A DNA stretch of 64,000 bases from VRUE01 sp963732225 (GTDB lineage Bacteria > Actinomycetota > Thermoleophilia > Solirubrobacterales > 70-9): the NCBI GenBank assembly GCA_963732225.1, contig CAVSYR010000002.1, forward strand, positions 124,001 to 188,000, read 5' to 3'. Positions 30,179-40,600 of this stretch are shown here, in pieces. Numbering within the stretch: the stretch's first letter is position 1; each line of letters opens with the position of its first letter. A program made the translations under genes and the position numbers. The notes beneath the pieces were generated by a model. It was not told where the DNA came from. It did no database searches and saw only the letters and a program-made list of their open reading frames with translations.

Positions 30179-31569
30179 TCTGTTTCCGGGCCGCAGCCGG
30201 TTGCTTGTTCGGTTGATTTGTCGGGCGGGACCACCGGCAGTTCACCCTTGCGCGGGATGTTTGCTCCCCTGAGCAGGGACTGGATGTAGGGCTTGTCGGT
30301 GGCGAAGCCGTACGCGAGTTCGGTGCCGTTGCAGGAGATCATCACCAGGCTGCGGCTTATTGGGCCCGCCGGGTCGGCAAGGTTGAAGGTGGCGTTGGTG
30401 TCGTGGTTGAGCCAGGGCAGGTAGAAGAGGTAGCTCTGCTGCTTGCCCTTTGGCTTGTAAGCGAGCTCGTTGAGGAAGCTGTTGAAGGCGCCGAGGGAGT
30501 TGCCGAAGCCACGGACGCTCTTGTTGAGGGCGTTAGAGCCTTGCCTGACATGAGTCAGCACCGGGCGGACTTCGCGCGTGAACGGTCGGATCTGGGTGCG
30601 GATCGGCTCGACCGTCTGTTCGAAGAGCCGCTGGTTGGCCTTCAGCGCCGGCTTCAGCGCCTGCGCTTGCGGGATCAGGCCGAGCAGGGCCGGGCGGGCG
30701 GCCTTGGAGAAGGCGTTGGCGCTGGCGAAGGCCGATTCGGCCGCGGCAAGGGTGGTGGGGAATTCGGTGAGGATTTCCTGGATCGAGCTCTGCTGGTTGG
30801 CGAAGTTGCCGAGCGCTCCCTTGGAGGAGGTGACCCAGCGTTCGATCGCGGCGTCGTGGCGGCCGAGTTCGGTGGTCAGCAGGCCGAAGTCGTGGATCAC
30901 GTTGGCGAGCGCCACACGACGGGTCGCCACCGCTTTGTTGAGGTCGGCGATGTAGTGGGAGAAGGGCTGCAGGCGACGCAGGGCGTTGCCGAACTGGTGG
31001 CCGCGACCGCCGATTCCCTGGGCACCGCCGGCGACGAGCAGCTGGATGTACTGGCGGGTATCGGCGTCGAGGGTGCCGAGGAAGGCGTCGAGGTTGACGT
31101 TGGGTTCGGTCTGGGAGAGCGGGAAGTTGTGGCCGTCCTCGATGTGCTTCTTGCCGCTGCCGGGATCGATCTCGACGACCATGTCGTTGAGGTTGGTTTT
31201 CGGCCGCAGCAGCAGGTTCGCATTGGGGTGGATCAGTTCCATGTACTTGGGCTCGATGTCCATGCCGACGACGGCGTGGCCGTCTTCGAGGTCGACCGAG
31301 GTGACCTTGCCGATCTGGATGCCGGCGACGTCGACCGCCTGGCCCTGGCCGGGCGTGACCGCCTGCGCGGTCGTGAAATCACCGGTGATGTGGTCGAATT
31401 CTTCGCCGACGATCGGCACCCAGGAGGGCAGCGAGGCCTTCTGCTGGGTGAAGATCCACAGCATCATCACGACCCCCAGCGCAGCGAGGACGATGATCGC
31501 GATCGTGTCTTTGCTGCGCCCGCGCGACTGGCGCGAGAGCGAAGCACGGAAGGTTGTCCAGCGGCTCAT
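30175..31569 (-). CDS. MCE-family protein, fifth of six
   Basis: 464 aa. Basic cytoplasmic N-terminus, helix at about 24-42, MCE domain (about 55-130, GQAVDVAGIQIGKVTSV, RPKTNLNDMVVEI) and alpha-helical extension. No lipobox Cys follows the helix, in contrast to mycobacterial MceE. Overlaps both neighbours by 4 bp (ATGA), so it is made together with the rest of the six subunits. Confidence 0.9.
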   Translation of the reverse strand: MSRWTTFRASLSRQSRGRSKDTIAIIVLAALGVVMMLWIFTQQKASLPSWVPIVGEEFDHITGDFTTAQAVTPGQGQAVDVAGIQIGKVTSVDLEDGHAVVGMDIEPKYMELIHPNANLLLRPKTNLNDMVVEIDPGSGKKHIEDGHNFPLSQTEPNVNLDAFLGTLDADTRQYIQLLVAGGAQGIGGRGHQFGNALRRLQPFSHYIADLNKAVATRRVALANVIHDFGLLTTELGRHDAAIERWVTSSKGALGNFANQQSSIQEILTEFPTTLAAAESAFASANAFSKAARPALLGLIPQAQALKPALKANQRLFEQTVEPIRTQIRPFTREVRPVLTHVRQGSNALNKSVRGFGNSLGAFNSFLNELAYKPKGKQQSYLFYLPWLNHDTNATFNLADPAGPISRSLVMISCNGTELAYGFATDKPYIQSLLRGANIPRKGELPVVPPDKSTEQATGCGPETE

Positions 31570-33074
31570 GGGCTGACCACCGCGGGGTTGGGCGCACCGA
31601 CTTGACCGAGGCCTGCGTTGAGATCGGGGACGGGGTTGCTGTCGCAGCGAACTTCGGGCTTCAACGGTCCCCGTCCCCCGAGCTGCGGCTGGGTGCCAAG
31701 CGGCGGCGCGATCGTGTGCGCGTAATCGCGCTTATCCGTGCTCAGGTTCCCTTCTGGGTTCTTCTGTTCGACCAGGATGTTGCCGCCGCCCGGCTGCACC
31801 CGCAGGAACGGTCCGTTGCCGTCGAAGTTCCCGCCCCAGCCGGAGAAATCGGTCAGCGAGTAGAGGAACTCGCGATAGTTCGGCTGACCGGTGCTGAATT
31901 GGTCGTTGATCACCTGGTTGCCGGTGGGGACGAGGACCTTGCTGGTGCAGAGGCTGATCCGGTTGAGCTGGGGCAGGGCGATCGCCCTGCCCGCCTGGGC
32001 GGCGCCGGCGAGCCCGGGCGTGGCTTCGCGCAGCAGCCTTGCCGTCCCCCCCGCCTCTTTGCCCGAAAGCAGCGGTCGCGCCTGGGCCAGCCAGGGTTTG
32101 CCGGCCTTGATCACGGCCGGCAGCTCGGCCACGGCTGGGTTCATCTCGATCGCCCAGGCGCGCAGCGGCGGCAGCGCCTTGTTGAGGCTGACCAACGAGT
32201 TGTGGAAGTTCTTCAGGGTCGGCGCCAGGCGGTTGACCGTGGTCGAGAGGTTGGCCGACTGCGCCGCCAGGGCGCCGGTGAAGACGTCGAAGTTGACGAT
32301 CAGGCCCTTGAGGTCCTCCTCGTTCTTGGCCAGGGCGCCGAAGGCGCGGCCGGCGCCGGCGACGAGGCGGGAGAGGTCGTGGGGTTGGGTGCCGAGCAGG
32401 GCGTTGGTGACCTGGGCGCTGTAGCGGCCGGCGTCGCCGCCGTAGTGGAAGGCACCGTTGAGCGCTTCGCCGGCGGTCTTGCCCCGCACCTCGGGTTCCT
32501 GCGTCGCGTCTTCGGCCGCGGTCGGCTTGCTGGTAAGCGCCGTGCCGTAGCTCTCGAGCAGGTGGCCGAGGTCGGCGCGCACCGGTGCCTGCAGGGCGGT
32601 GAGAACTTCGTCGATCTGGACCCAGGTCGAGGTGCGGCTGACCGGGATCGTGTCGCCGCTGCCCAGTTCCGGCGCGCTCGGGCTGCCCGGTGAGAGGTCG
32701 ACGAAGAAGTTGCCCTCGAGGAAGATGCGCGGGCGGATCGCGGCGAAAGCGTCATCGTGAACCGGCTGGCCTTTGCCTTCAACCGTGAAGGTGACCGTGG
32801 TGGCGTTGCCGTCGCGTTCAGTCGAGATCACCCGGCCGACGTCGACGCCGGCGATCCGCACCGGCGAGTTGGTGGCGATGTTGGCCCCGTTGCTGAAGGT
32901 CGCCTTGAGCTCGTAGCCGTAGCTGGTAAAGGGCACGTGGCCGGTGAAGGCCAGGTAGGGGCCAACGGTGAAGATGAGGATGAAGATCACCGCGATCATG
33001 GCGTTGCTGGGCCGCCATTTGAAGCGGCTGTTGGTCGCCCCCGCCCTCGTGTCTCGCTCCGGAAGTCGGCCCAT
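31566..33074 (-). CDS. MCE-family protein, fourth of six
   Basis: 502 aa. N-terminal helix about 24-42 (AMIAVIFILIFTVGPYLAF), MCE domain (about 48-130, NSPVRIAGVDVGRVISTE, LEGNFFVDL), helical region and a C-terminal domain with a Gly/Asn/Pro-rich FDGNGPFLRVQPGGG segment. The A of its ATG (33072-33074) is shared with the stop of the upstream gene (TAATG arrangement). Confidence 0.9.
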   Translation of the reverse strand: MGRLPERDTRAGATNSRFKWRPSNAMIAVIFILIFTVGPYLAFTGHVPFTSYGYELKATFSNGANIATNSPVRIAGVDVGRVISTERDGNATTVTFTVEGKGQPVHDDAFAAIRPRIFLEGNFFVDLSPGSPSAPELGSGDTIPVSRTSTWVQIDEVLTALQAPVRADLGHLLESYGTALTSKPTAAEDATQEPEVRGKTAGEALNGAFHYGGDAGRYSAQVTNALLGTQPHDLSRLVAGAGRAFGALAKNEEDLKGLIVNFDVFTGALAAQSANLSTTVNRLAPTLKNFHNSLVSLNKALPPLRAWAIEMNPAVAELPAVIKAGKPWLAQARPLLSGKEAGGTARLLREATPGLAGAAQAGRAIALPQLNRISLCTSKVLVPTGNQVINDQFSTGQPNYREFLYSLTDFSGWGGNFDGNGPFLRVQPGGGNILVEQKNPEGNLSTDKRDYAHTIAPPLGTQPQLGGRGPLKPEVRCDSNPVPDLNAGLGQVGAPNPAVVSP

Positions 33075-34528
33075 TATTCGCCCGTTTCCCCGAGCTGCTT
33101 CTTGGTCTGGCTTGCGGTTTTGATGCCGTCGTTGCGCGGCGTGTTGCCGATCCGCGTCTTGCCGCTTTCAAAGTGCTCGTTGCCCGCTTCACACTCTTCC
33201 GGCTGCCCGGGGGAAGCCGTGTTCGGGAAGGGGTTGCTGTGGAGGTGATTGAGCGGATCAGAGACTCCGCTGTTGTTGGGTTCGCCGCTGGCCGGCGCCG
33301 AAGCTTGCCCGCCCTCGTTGTTCCGTCCTTCCGGAGGCTGGAAGGCGATCGCGTTGATCCAGCCGCCCAGCCCGTTGTCTTCACTGGACGCGTTGGCGAG
33401 GTTGCGGAAGGTGATGCTGAGGTAATTGCAGGTGGTCTGGGCCGGGGCGATGAACCTGATCGCCGGACCGAGCAGTTCGTTGGTGTCGATCAGCAGGTCG
33501 AGCCCGTTGAAGACGCCGGTCGACTGCTGGAAGGCGAGCAGCGCATCGGCGGTCGGCGGTATCTGCGCATTGAGACTCGGCGAGCGGTTGAGCGCCGGAA
33601 TGCCGGCCCGCAGCGAGGCGGCGATCGTCGGCGAGGTTTCTCCCAACACTTTCGCCCCGGGCTTCAGCGCGGCGAAGAAGCGTTCGGAGTCGTGGAGGAA
33701 GGGGTTGATCGCCGGCAGGTCTTCGGTCGCCGCGTCGAGGGTTTCCGGGCCCTTGGAGATGGTTTCCTGGATGTAGGGGCGGGAGACGCGGGCGAAAGCA
33801 GCAAAGGTGCGATCGAGCGCGGCGAACATGCTCGCCTGCTGCTCGGCCACCGGTGCCACGGTCGCCGAGAGCGCCTCCAGCGCTTTGAAGAATTCACCGA
33901 AGCCGGTGCTGGGCGCGACCAGGTCGGAGAGGGCCGGCTCGGCGCTTTCGGCCAGCATGCGCAGGGCGACGAAAGCGTTGTTGAGCTGCGGGCCGCGGCC
34001 GGCGAGGCCGTTGCCGAAGCCGGCCAGGTTGCGCTGGATCGCTTTGCGCGTCTTTTCGTCGAACATGTCGAAGAACTGGTCGATGTCGACCGGTTCGGGC
34101 CGGGCCGCCTTGACCGGGATCGTTTCCCCCGCGGCGAAGCCTTCCTTCGAGTCGCCGGGGATGATCGACAGGTACTTGAGGCCGAGCGGCGATTTCGGCC
34201 GGATGATCATCGTCGAGTTCTTCGGCAGCGGCTCGACGTTCTTGTCGAGGCTGAGGTTGAGTTCGGCGGCTACCTGGCCATTGCCCGTATTCACCGGCAC
34301 CACCGACTTGACCACGCCGACGCGGGCGCCGCCAATCCGCACCTCGTTGCCCTTTACCAGGGCATTGGCGTTGGGCACGCGGGCGTGGAGGTTGTAGGTC
34401 GAGACGAAGGGCAGGCCGTTGTTGGCGTTGTAGGCGAGGAAGACGGCGATGATGATGACCAGCACGGTCACCGCCCCGACGATCACCGGGCTGCTCGCCA
34501 CTCCCTGTATGCCGCTGCGATTTCTCAT
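33074..34528 (-). CDS. MCE-family protein, third of six
   Basis: 484 aa. Helix about 13-32, MCE domain (about 40-120: NEVRIGGARVGVVKSV, RPKSPLGLKYLSI), long amphipathic helical part and a C-terminal acidic/polar tail ending in ETGE. The coding is open and codon use normal. Together with the other five it could form a hetero-hexameric lipid conduit. Overlap of 4 bp with the upstream gene. Confidence 0.9.
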   Translation of the reverse strand: MRNRSGIQGVASSPVIVGAVTVLVIIIAVFLAYNANNGLPFVSTYNLHARVPNANALVKGNEVRIGGARVGVVKSVVPVNTGNGQVAAELNLSLDKNVEPLPKNSTMIIRPKSPLGLKYLSIIPGDSKEGFAAGETIPVKAARPEPVDIDQFFDMFDEKTRKAIQRNLAGFGNGLAGRGPQLNNAFVALRMLAESAEPALSDLVAPSTGFGEFFKALEALSATVAPVAEQQASMFAALDRTFAAFARVSRPYIQETISKGPETLDAATEDLPAINPFLHDSERFFAALKPGAKVLGETSPTIAASLRAGIPALNRSPSLNAQIPPTADALLAFQQSTGVFNGLDLLIDTNELLGPAIRFIAPAQTTCNYLSITFRNLANASSEDNGLGGWINAIAFQPPEGRNNEGGQASAPASGEPNNSGVSDPLNHLHSNPFPNTASPGQPEECEAGNEHFESGKTRIGNTPRNDGIKTASQTKKQLGETGE

Positions 34529-36048
34529 GGGCCGAGGAGGTAGTCGAGGAGGGCGCGCTGACGCGGGGCCGGCACGGTGGTCTTCGCTCCCAGCTGCCGG
34601 CCCTGGGCGATTTCAGGGACTTCAGGAGTGGTCGGCTTCGCTGGGGCGAGGGTGGCGGAGGGAGCGCCCGGACGCGCCAGTGTGCTGCCGACTTCTCCCG
34701 CTTCCTGTTCTTCAAGGCTCGAGAGCAGTGAGCTCAGTTCGGCCTCGGAAGCCCCCGCTTCGGCGTGGAACTGGCCGGTGAACTTCGCCGAGCAGCCGCT
34801 GGCTTCCACTTCGTATTCGAGGCAGTTGGTCAGGGTGACGAGCAGGCGCGAGTAGTGGCCGTATTTGTCGAAGCCATTGGAGGCAGCCGTGAAGTTGTAG
34901 ATCAGTTCGGTGAGGGCGTCGAAGCCTTTGGTTTCCTTGGTGCTGGCGAGGAAACTGGCCAGGGTGTTGGTCGGGCTGACGCCGGTGCGGGCCAGCTGCG
35001 CCGTCTTGCGCACGACCGGGTCGGCTTCGACCAGCGTCGGGCCCGCTTCTTCGCCGGTGGCGCCAAGCGACTTCAGGGCGACGGTCGACGCGGCCGAGAA
35101 CGGGGTCAGCAGGCGGGTCGTTTCGGTGAACGAGGGTGCCGCCTTGCCGAGGTCGGTGAAGACGGGGGTGGCGACGTCGGAGAAGCCCTGCAGGCTGCGC
35201 ATCGTGGTGCGGAACTGGCGCAGGAAGGCGGGGAACTTCTGCAGCGATTCTTCCAGCGCCTGGCCGCGTTCGGTCGTCGCCTGGGCGGCGGCGCCGGAGT
35301 TGGTGAAGAAGCCGGCGACCTGGGCGCGTTCGCGCGAGAGCGGCCCGAGGATCTGCTCGGAGTCGGCGGTGAGCTTGACCAGCTGGCCGCTCTGTTCGTT
35401 GAGGATGCCGATCAGGCGGGTGACGTCGCGCAGGGCCGGATTGGCGCGCATCACCGCGGCTTTGATGTCGCCGCCGCGGCCGGCGAGGCCGGCGCCGAGT
35501 TCATTGAAGATCAAGCGGAAGCGCTGCGCGTAGGGCAGTTTGTTGATGTCGTTGATCAGGTCGGGGTCGACGCTGGTGCTGTTGTTCTCCAGCGGCAGCA
35601 GGTGCTGGCCCGCTCCCGGCTGGCCCGACGGGACTTCCTTCAGCGGCGGCGCCGGCTGCGCACCCGGGGCCCGCGGCAGCGTCGGGCGGCAGTCGACGAA
35701 CTTCTCGCCGATCAGCGACTGCGGTCGGATCAGGCAGGTGGCGTCGCTGCGGAAGTCCTGGAAGCCGGGATCGGTGATCTTCATCACGATCACCGCCTTG
35801 CCGGAGATCGCCTGTTCCTTGCCGCCTTCGTAGCTGTCGACCTCGCCCGGCAGGGTGACCCCTACCGACTCGATCTGGCCGACGTTGGCGCCGGCGACGC
35901 GCACCTGCTCGCCTTTGACCATGAAGCCGCCGTTGTCGAAGATCGCCCGCACGACGTAGCCGCTGCTTTCGCCGCCGCCCGAGCTGATCAGCACGATCGC
36001 GACGATCACCGCCGCCACCAGGCCGCCTATGACGATTGCTTTCCTCAT
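34525..36048 (-). CDS. MCE-family protein, second of six
   Basis: 507 aa. Helix about 5-22, MCE domain (about 30-125) with GEQVRVAGANVGQIESVG and an inserted Gly/Glu loop (about 75-85), RPQSLIGEKFVDC near the end, then helical repeats. A Pro/Thr-rich region lies near 455-480. Cys pair near TNCLEYEVEASGC. ATG overlaps the first gene's stop by 4 bp. Confidence 0.9.
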   Translation of the reverse strand: MRKAIVIGGLVAAVIVAIVLISSGGGESSGYVVRAIFDNGGFMVKGEQVRVAGANVGQIESVGVTLPGEVDSYEGGKEQAISGKAVIVMKITDPGFQDFRSDATCLIRPQSLIGEKFVDCRPTLPRAPGAQPAPPLKEVPSGQPGAGQHLLPLENNSTSVDPDLINDINKLPYAQRFRLIFNELGAGLAGRGGDIKAAVMRANPALRDVTRLIGILNEQSGQLVKLTADSEQILGPLSRERAQVAGFFTNSGAAAQATTERGQALEESLQKFPAFLRQFRTTMRSLQGFSDVATPVFTDLGKAAPSFTETTRLLTPFSAASTVALKSLGATGEEAGPTLVEADPVVRKTAQLARTGVSPTNTLASFLASTKETKGFDALTELIYNFTAASNGFDKYGHYSRLLVTLTNCLEYEVEASGCSAKFTGQFHAEAGASEAELSSLLSSLEEQEAGEVGSTLARPGAPSATLAPAKPTTPEVPEIAQGRQLGAKTTVPAPRQRALLDYLLGP

Positions 36049-37451
36049 GGGCCGGGTGGCGCGTCGGCCGGGTTGCAGTCGGAGGTGGTCACGCCGGAGC
36101 CACTGTGCGGCGGTTCGACGAAGGGGCTGGAGCCATCGGCGGCAGGCTGGCTGGCACCGCCCGGGCAGCGCTTCTTGACGCCGGCCGAGGAGCCGAAGAC
36201 GTCGTACTGTTCGGAGGGAGCAATCGGTTCCAGGGCGCGGCTGCCGCTGTTGTATTTGAAGAGGTTGAGGTCGCTGAAGCTGCTGCGGATGTAGTGGCCG
36301 TTGCCGTCGTAGGGAGCGCTGACCTGGCCGAGGCGGGCGAAGCCGTTGAAGAGGTCGGGCGTGTAGGCGCGGATGAAGTTGAGGTTGGGCTGGAAGGCCG
36401 TGATCGCGCCTTCGGAGTGCGGGAACGCCCGCGAGGCGCGCTGCTGCACGGTTGGCAGGAAGCCGAGCAGTTCAGCCGAGTCATTGGCAAAGCCCCGGCG
36501 GCGCACGGTCAGTCGCAGGTTCCTGAAGACCGGGACAGCCTTGGAGAGGACGGGCCGCAGTTCGCCGAGGAACGGGGCCAGGTTCTTGGTCGCCGTGCGC
36601 GAGGTGTTGATCAGCGGTTCGACGTCGTCGAGGGCGGCGCGCAGGTTGACGAAGGTCGTGTTGGCCTGGCGGAAGGTCGGCGGCAGCAGCTGCAGGCTGG
36701 TGCCGAGGGCCGCATTCTGCTTGGCGATCGCGCCGAAGGCGGCGTTGGCATTGGAAATCGCGCTGGAGAGCTCAGCGCCGCGTTCGGAGACCGCCGTGCC
36801 GAGCCTGCTCGAGCTGACGAGGAAGCGGGCGAAGAGCTTTTCGTCGGCGTTGAGGTCATGGGCGAAGGCGCCAGCGCGGTTGAAGCCGACGCCGATGTAT
36901 TTGAAGGTCTTGTTGGCCGGTTTGCCGGCGCCGGCATAAACTTCGGCGTTGCCCTGGATGAACTGGGCGAGGCCGCGGCGGACCGGCGCCGGGAAGGTGT
37001 TGAAGAGCTGGTCGATGTCGACCGGCGTCGTCGTCGAGGCGAGCCCGAGCGTCGCGTCGTTCCCCAGCGGCGGGTTGCTGTTCGGGCCCGGGCTGATCGA
37101 GACGTAGTGGTTGGCGACGCCGGAGAGCGAGGTGGCGCGGATCGTCGCCGTCGTGCCCTCGTGCAGTTCCTGTTCGACGCTGACGACGACCTCGGCCAGG
37201 TTGTTGTCGGTCAGCTCGATGCTTTCCACCGAGCCGACCGGCTGGCCGCCGATCAGGACCTGGTTGTCGGGGACGAGCTGGCTGGCGTTCTGGAAGAGCA
37301 GGTTGTACTTGTGTTCGCTGCCGCCGTTGAAGATCACGTAGCCAAGCGCGATTACCGCAATTGCCAGGACCGCGATCACCGCGACCCGTACAGGGGTGAT
37401 CCCCCGGCCTTGCGCCGAGCTAGCGTCCTCGCCTGAAGGATTAGCAGCCAC
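36045..37451 (-). CDS. MCE-family protein, first of six
   Basis: 468 aa, first gene of the MCE unit. Helix about 22-42, MCE domain (about 46-125: NQVLIGGQPVGSVESI, TSLSGVANHYVSI), helical extension, C-terminal Cys and Pro-rich tail. There is no yrbE permease gene upstream; the preceding gene in the same orientation is an MMPL transporter 150 bp away. The gap 37452-37601 contains a G/C hairpin (37518-37540) but no ORF. Confidence 0.9.
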   Translation of the reverse strand: MAANPSGEDASSAQGRGITPVRVAVIAVLAIAVIALGYVIFNGGSEHKYNLLFQNASQLVPDNQVLIGGQPVGSVESIELTDNNLAEVVVSVEQELHEGTTATIRATSLSGVANHYVSISPGPNSNPPLGNDATLGLASTTTPVDIDQLFNTFPAPVRRGLAQFIQGNAEVYAGAGKPANKTFKYIGVGFNRAGAFAHDLNADEKLFARFLVSSSRLGTAVSERGAELSSAISNANAAFGAIAKQNAALGTSLQLLPPTFRQANTTFVNLRAALDDVEPLINTSRTATKNLAPFLGELRPVLSKAVPVFRNLRLTVRRRGFANDSAELLGFLPTVQQRASRAFPHSEGAITAFQPNLNFIRAYTPDLFNGFARLGQVSAPYDGNGHYIRSSFSDLNLFKYNSGSRALEPIAPSEQYDVFGSSAGVKKRCPGGASQPAADGSSPFVEPPHSGSGVTTSDCNPADAPPGP

Positions 37452-37601
37452 GGATCGTCGCTTGCGGTTCCCCGGCCTCCGACCCGGTGGAACGGCTGCA
37501 GAATCGTATCCGAGCGACCCGCCGCCACGAGCGCGGCGGGCGGGGACTTAACTGGAAGTCAACGCGCTCTTTTGCAGCCAATAAAGGGCCGGAGCGACGG
37601 T

Positions 37602-40600
37602 TCAGACATTGAGCCGCGGCAGCACCCGCTCCAATGTGCGCGGCAGCCACCAGACCCTGTCGCCGATTAGCAGCATCAGCGCCGGCAGCAGGACGATCCG
37701 CACCACCGTGGCATCGAGGATCACCGCAACGGTGAGGCCGATGCCGATTTGGCTCACCGTGGCAATCGGTGCCCCGGCAAAGGCGATGAAGACAGCCATC
37801 ATGATCACCGCGGCTCCGGTGATCACCCGCGCCGTCTTTTCCAGGCCGAACTCGATCGCGGCGGCGTTGTCGCCGAACTCGTCGTAGTGCTCCCGCATGC
37901 GCACGAGCAGGAAGACCGCGTAGTCGATCGAGAGCCCGAAGACGATGCCGAAAATCATCACCGTGCTGACCGCGTCGATGTAGGTCCTCCCCCCCAAGGG
38001 CCAGCCTTCGGGGACGTTGGTGAGCAGCATCAGCACACCGAAGGCGACGCCTACCGAGGCCATGTTGAGCGCGATCGCGATCGCGGCCAGGGGAATCGAG
38101 CGGAGGACGAGGACGAGGACGAGGAAGGTGGCGAGGATGATCGCGCCGACTACGATCGGGATCCTTTCTCTGGTCACTTCGCTGAAGGTGTTGAGCGTCG
38201 CCGGGCCGCCGGTGACGCCGGCCTTCAAGCCGGTCTCCCGGCCGATCGAGGCGGCGTCTTCATCGAGCTTCTTGTTCAGCGCGATCGAGCCTGATGAGTT
38301 CAGCGGGTCTTTGGGGATCACCGTCAGCGTCACCGCCTGGCCCCCGTGTTCGAGGTCGACCCCTTCGGCGGCGCGTTCGTGCAGCTCGCCGGTGGTGCCG
38401 TCCAGGGCCGAGAGGACGAAATAACCCGAGTCGAAGATGCCGGGGCTGGTATTCCGCAGCCTGTCGACCCGATGCTGGACGGTGTCGCTCTGCGACTGGA
38501 CCCGCACCGCGATCCGCTTGGCGCCGCTCTGGAGCGGATAGGAGCGGGCATAGGCCTCGGCAAGTCGGCGCTCCAGTTCGGTCGTGCCGCCGGTCAGCTG
38601 GCCGAGGCCGGCGACCAGTTCTTCGGTGCCGGCCTGAGCAGGGGCGATTTGTCCTCCCAGCTTGCTTGCTTCCTGGTCCAATTTGGCCGTGCCCTGAGCG
38701 AGCTGCTTGCTCCCGGTTTGGATCGTGTCGAGCCCTTCCGATAGGCGTTTCGCTGCGGCGGCCACCTGTTTCATCTGCCCAAGCGTGCTCTGGATCCAGC
38801 GCACGACTTCTTTGGCTTCGTGAGCTTCCTGCACCAGGACTTCGTCCAATTTGGCCAGTTCACCTGGGACCACCGCGGTCGCGCCCGCTGCCCGGCGCAG
38901 AGCTTCCAGGGTCGCCGCGTAGTTGGGGTCGGTCTTGCCGACGGTCATCCCTTCCGCCTGCTGCAGTGCCTGGCTTACTCCTTCGTTGCCGGACTGCGCA
39001 TTGGTCTGGATCTGAGGCACGGTTTCCTTCGAGATCTTGTCCAGCGAGCGGGAGAGTCTCTTTGCCCGGGGGAGCCCGTTGGCGTTGAAGTTGGGGACCA
39101 GATCATGGGTCGCGAACTTGAGTTGAAGAGCGCCCAGGGCCGCCCTTTCATTCCCCTTCGCGAGTTCCTTGCTGCCGGTGGCGATCTGGTGAATGGCTTC
39201 AGAGGCTTCCTGCGCGCCCGAGACGGCCTGGCCGATGCCTGCGGCGAGTTCGATCGCTCCTTCTTCTGCCTGGCCCGAACCTTGGGCAAGCAGCGAGGCG
39301 CCGGCGGTGAACCGCGACAGCCCGTCGCGGAGGACGCCAACTCCGGTCGCAACTCGTTCGACGTTCGTCCCCAACCGATCGAGGTTGGCCAGCGGACCGA
39401 CTTCGTTGTTGGAGGCGAGCAGGCCCGAGAGGCCTTTCTGCAGGGGCTTGACCGCGCTCGTCAGCTGGCTTGGCCCGATCACGCTCTGCACCCCCGGCGT
39501 GTGCGCGAGGCGGGTTTGCCAGCGATCCAGAGCATCGAGAGTGTTTTCTTCGGTAATCGGCCTTTTCGGTGAGACGGCAACCATCACGAAGGGTGCTTCC
39601 AGGCCGCCGCCAGCCGATTCTTCGATCAGTTCCGCGTCTTCGCGGGCGGGGTCGTCCTTGGGCAGCTGGCCGATGCTGAACGGGCCGGTTTTGAGCGCCA
39701 GCGCCGGGGCCGCCAGGAGCAGGACCACGGCACCGATCGCGATCGCCACCGGCGCTGGCCGGCGCAGTGCAGCGGAGACGATCCGCATCAAGCGAGATCG
39801 TTCACCGTTCGGCGCAGCGCCAATCCGCCAGCGATCGATGTTCGTACCGATAAGCACCAGAACCGACGGGCCGAGCAAGGTGGCGATCAGAGCGGTGAGC
39901 GTGACCACCATCGCCAGCGTCCCGGCGAGCGAAGCAAGCAGGGCACCCGGGACGACGAAGAGGGCGACGACCATGGAGAGGACGAGGGTGGCGGCAGCGA
40001 AGACGACGGTGCGAGCGGCCGTGCGACGCGTCGTCCAGGCGGCGGCAACCGGGTCCGCGCCTTCCGCCAGCTCTTCGCGAAAGCGCGAGACCATCAGCAG
40101 CGCGTAGTCGACCCCCAGCGCCAGGCCAAGCATCGAACAGACCGTCAGTGCGAGGGCGCTGACATCGAAGAAGTTGGTCAGAACTGCCAGCAATCCGCGC
40201 GACGAGAGCACCGAAAGCGCGCCGAAGGCGAGCGGAACCCCGGCCGCGACCGGAGAGCGGAAGACGAGCAGGAGCACGATCAGCAGCACCGGCAGGGCGA
40301 TCAGCTCCGCCCTCTCGGTGGCGGAGATCGACCCCTCCTCGATTGCACGCGAGAGGGTGGCGACTCCCGTTTGAGTACCGCGAACGGGAGCGTGAATCGT
40401 TTTTTCGAGCACTTCGTTGAGCAGCGGCACCTTGTCGTCGACCGCTTCGTGATTGCCAACGTGGAAATCGAGCAGGATGAAGGCGTGGCGGGGCCCTGGC
40501 CGCAGTCGACTGACGGCCCCCCGGTCCCAGGGCGAGAGGGTCGTGACTTTCGGATCGCGCCGCAGCGTCCGGATCAGTTCCGGGCCCTGTTCGTCAAGCG

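Noticed and set aside
37518..37540. Terminator between the MMPL gene and the first MCE gene
   Set aside because: The CCCGCCGC/GCGGCGGG hairpin lacks a T tract and could equally be random in such GC-rich DNA; it does not settle whether the genes are co-transcribed.
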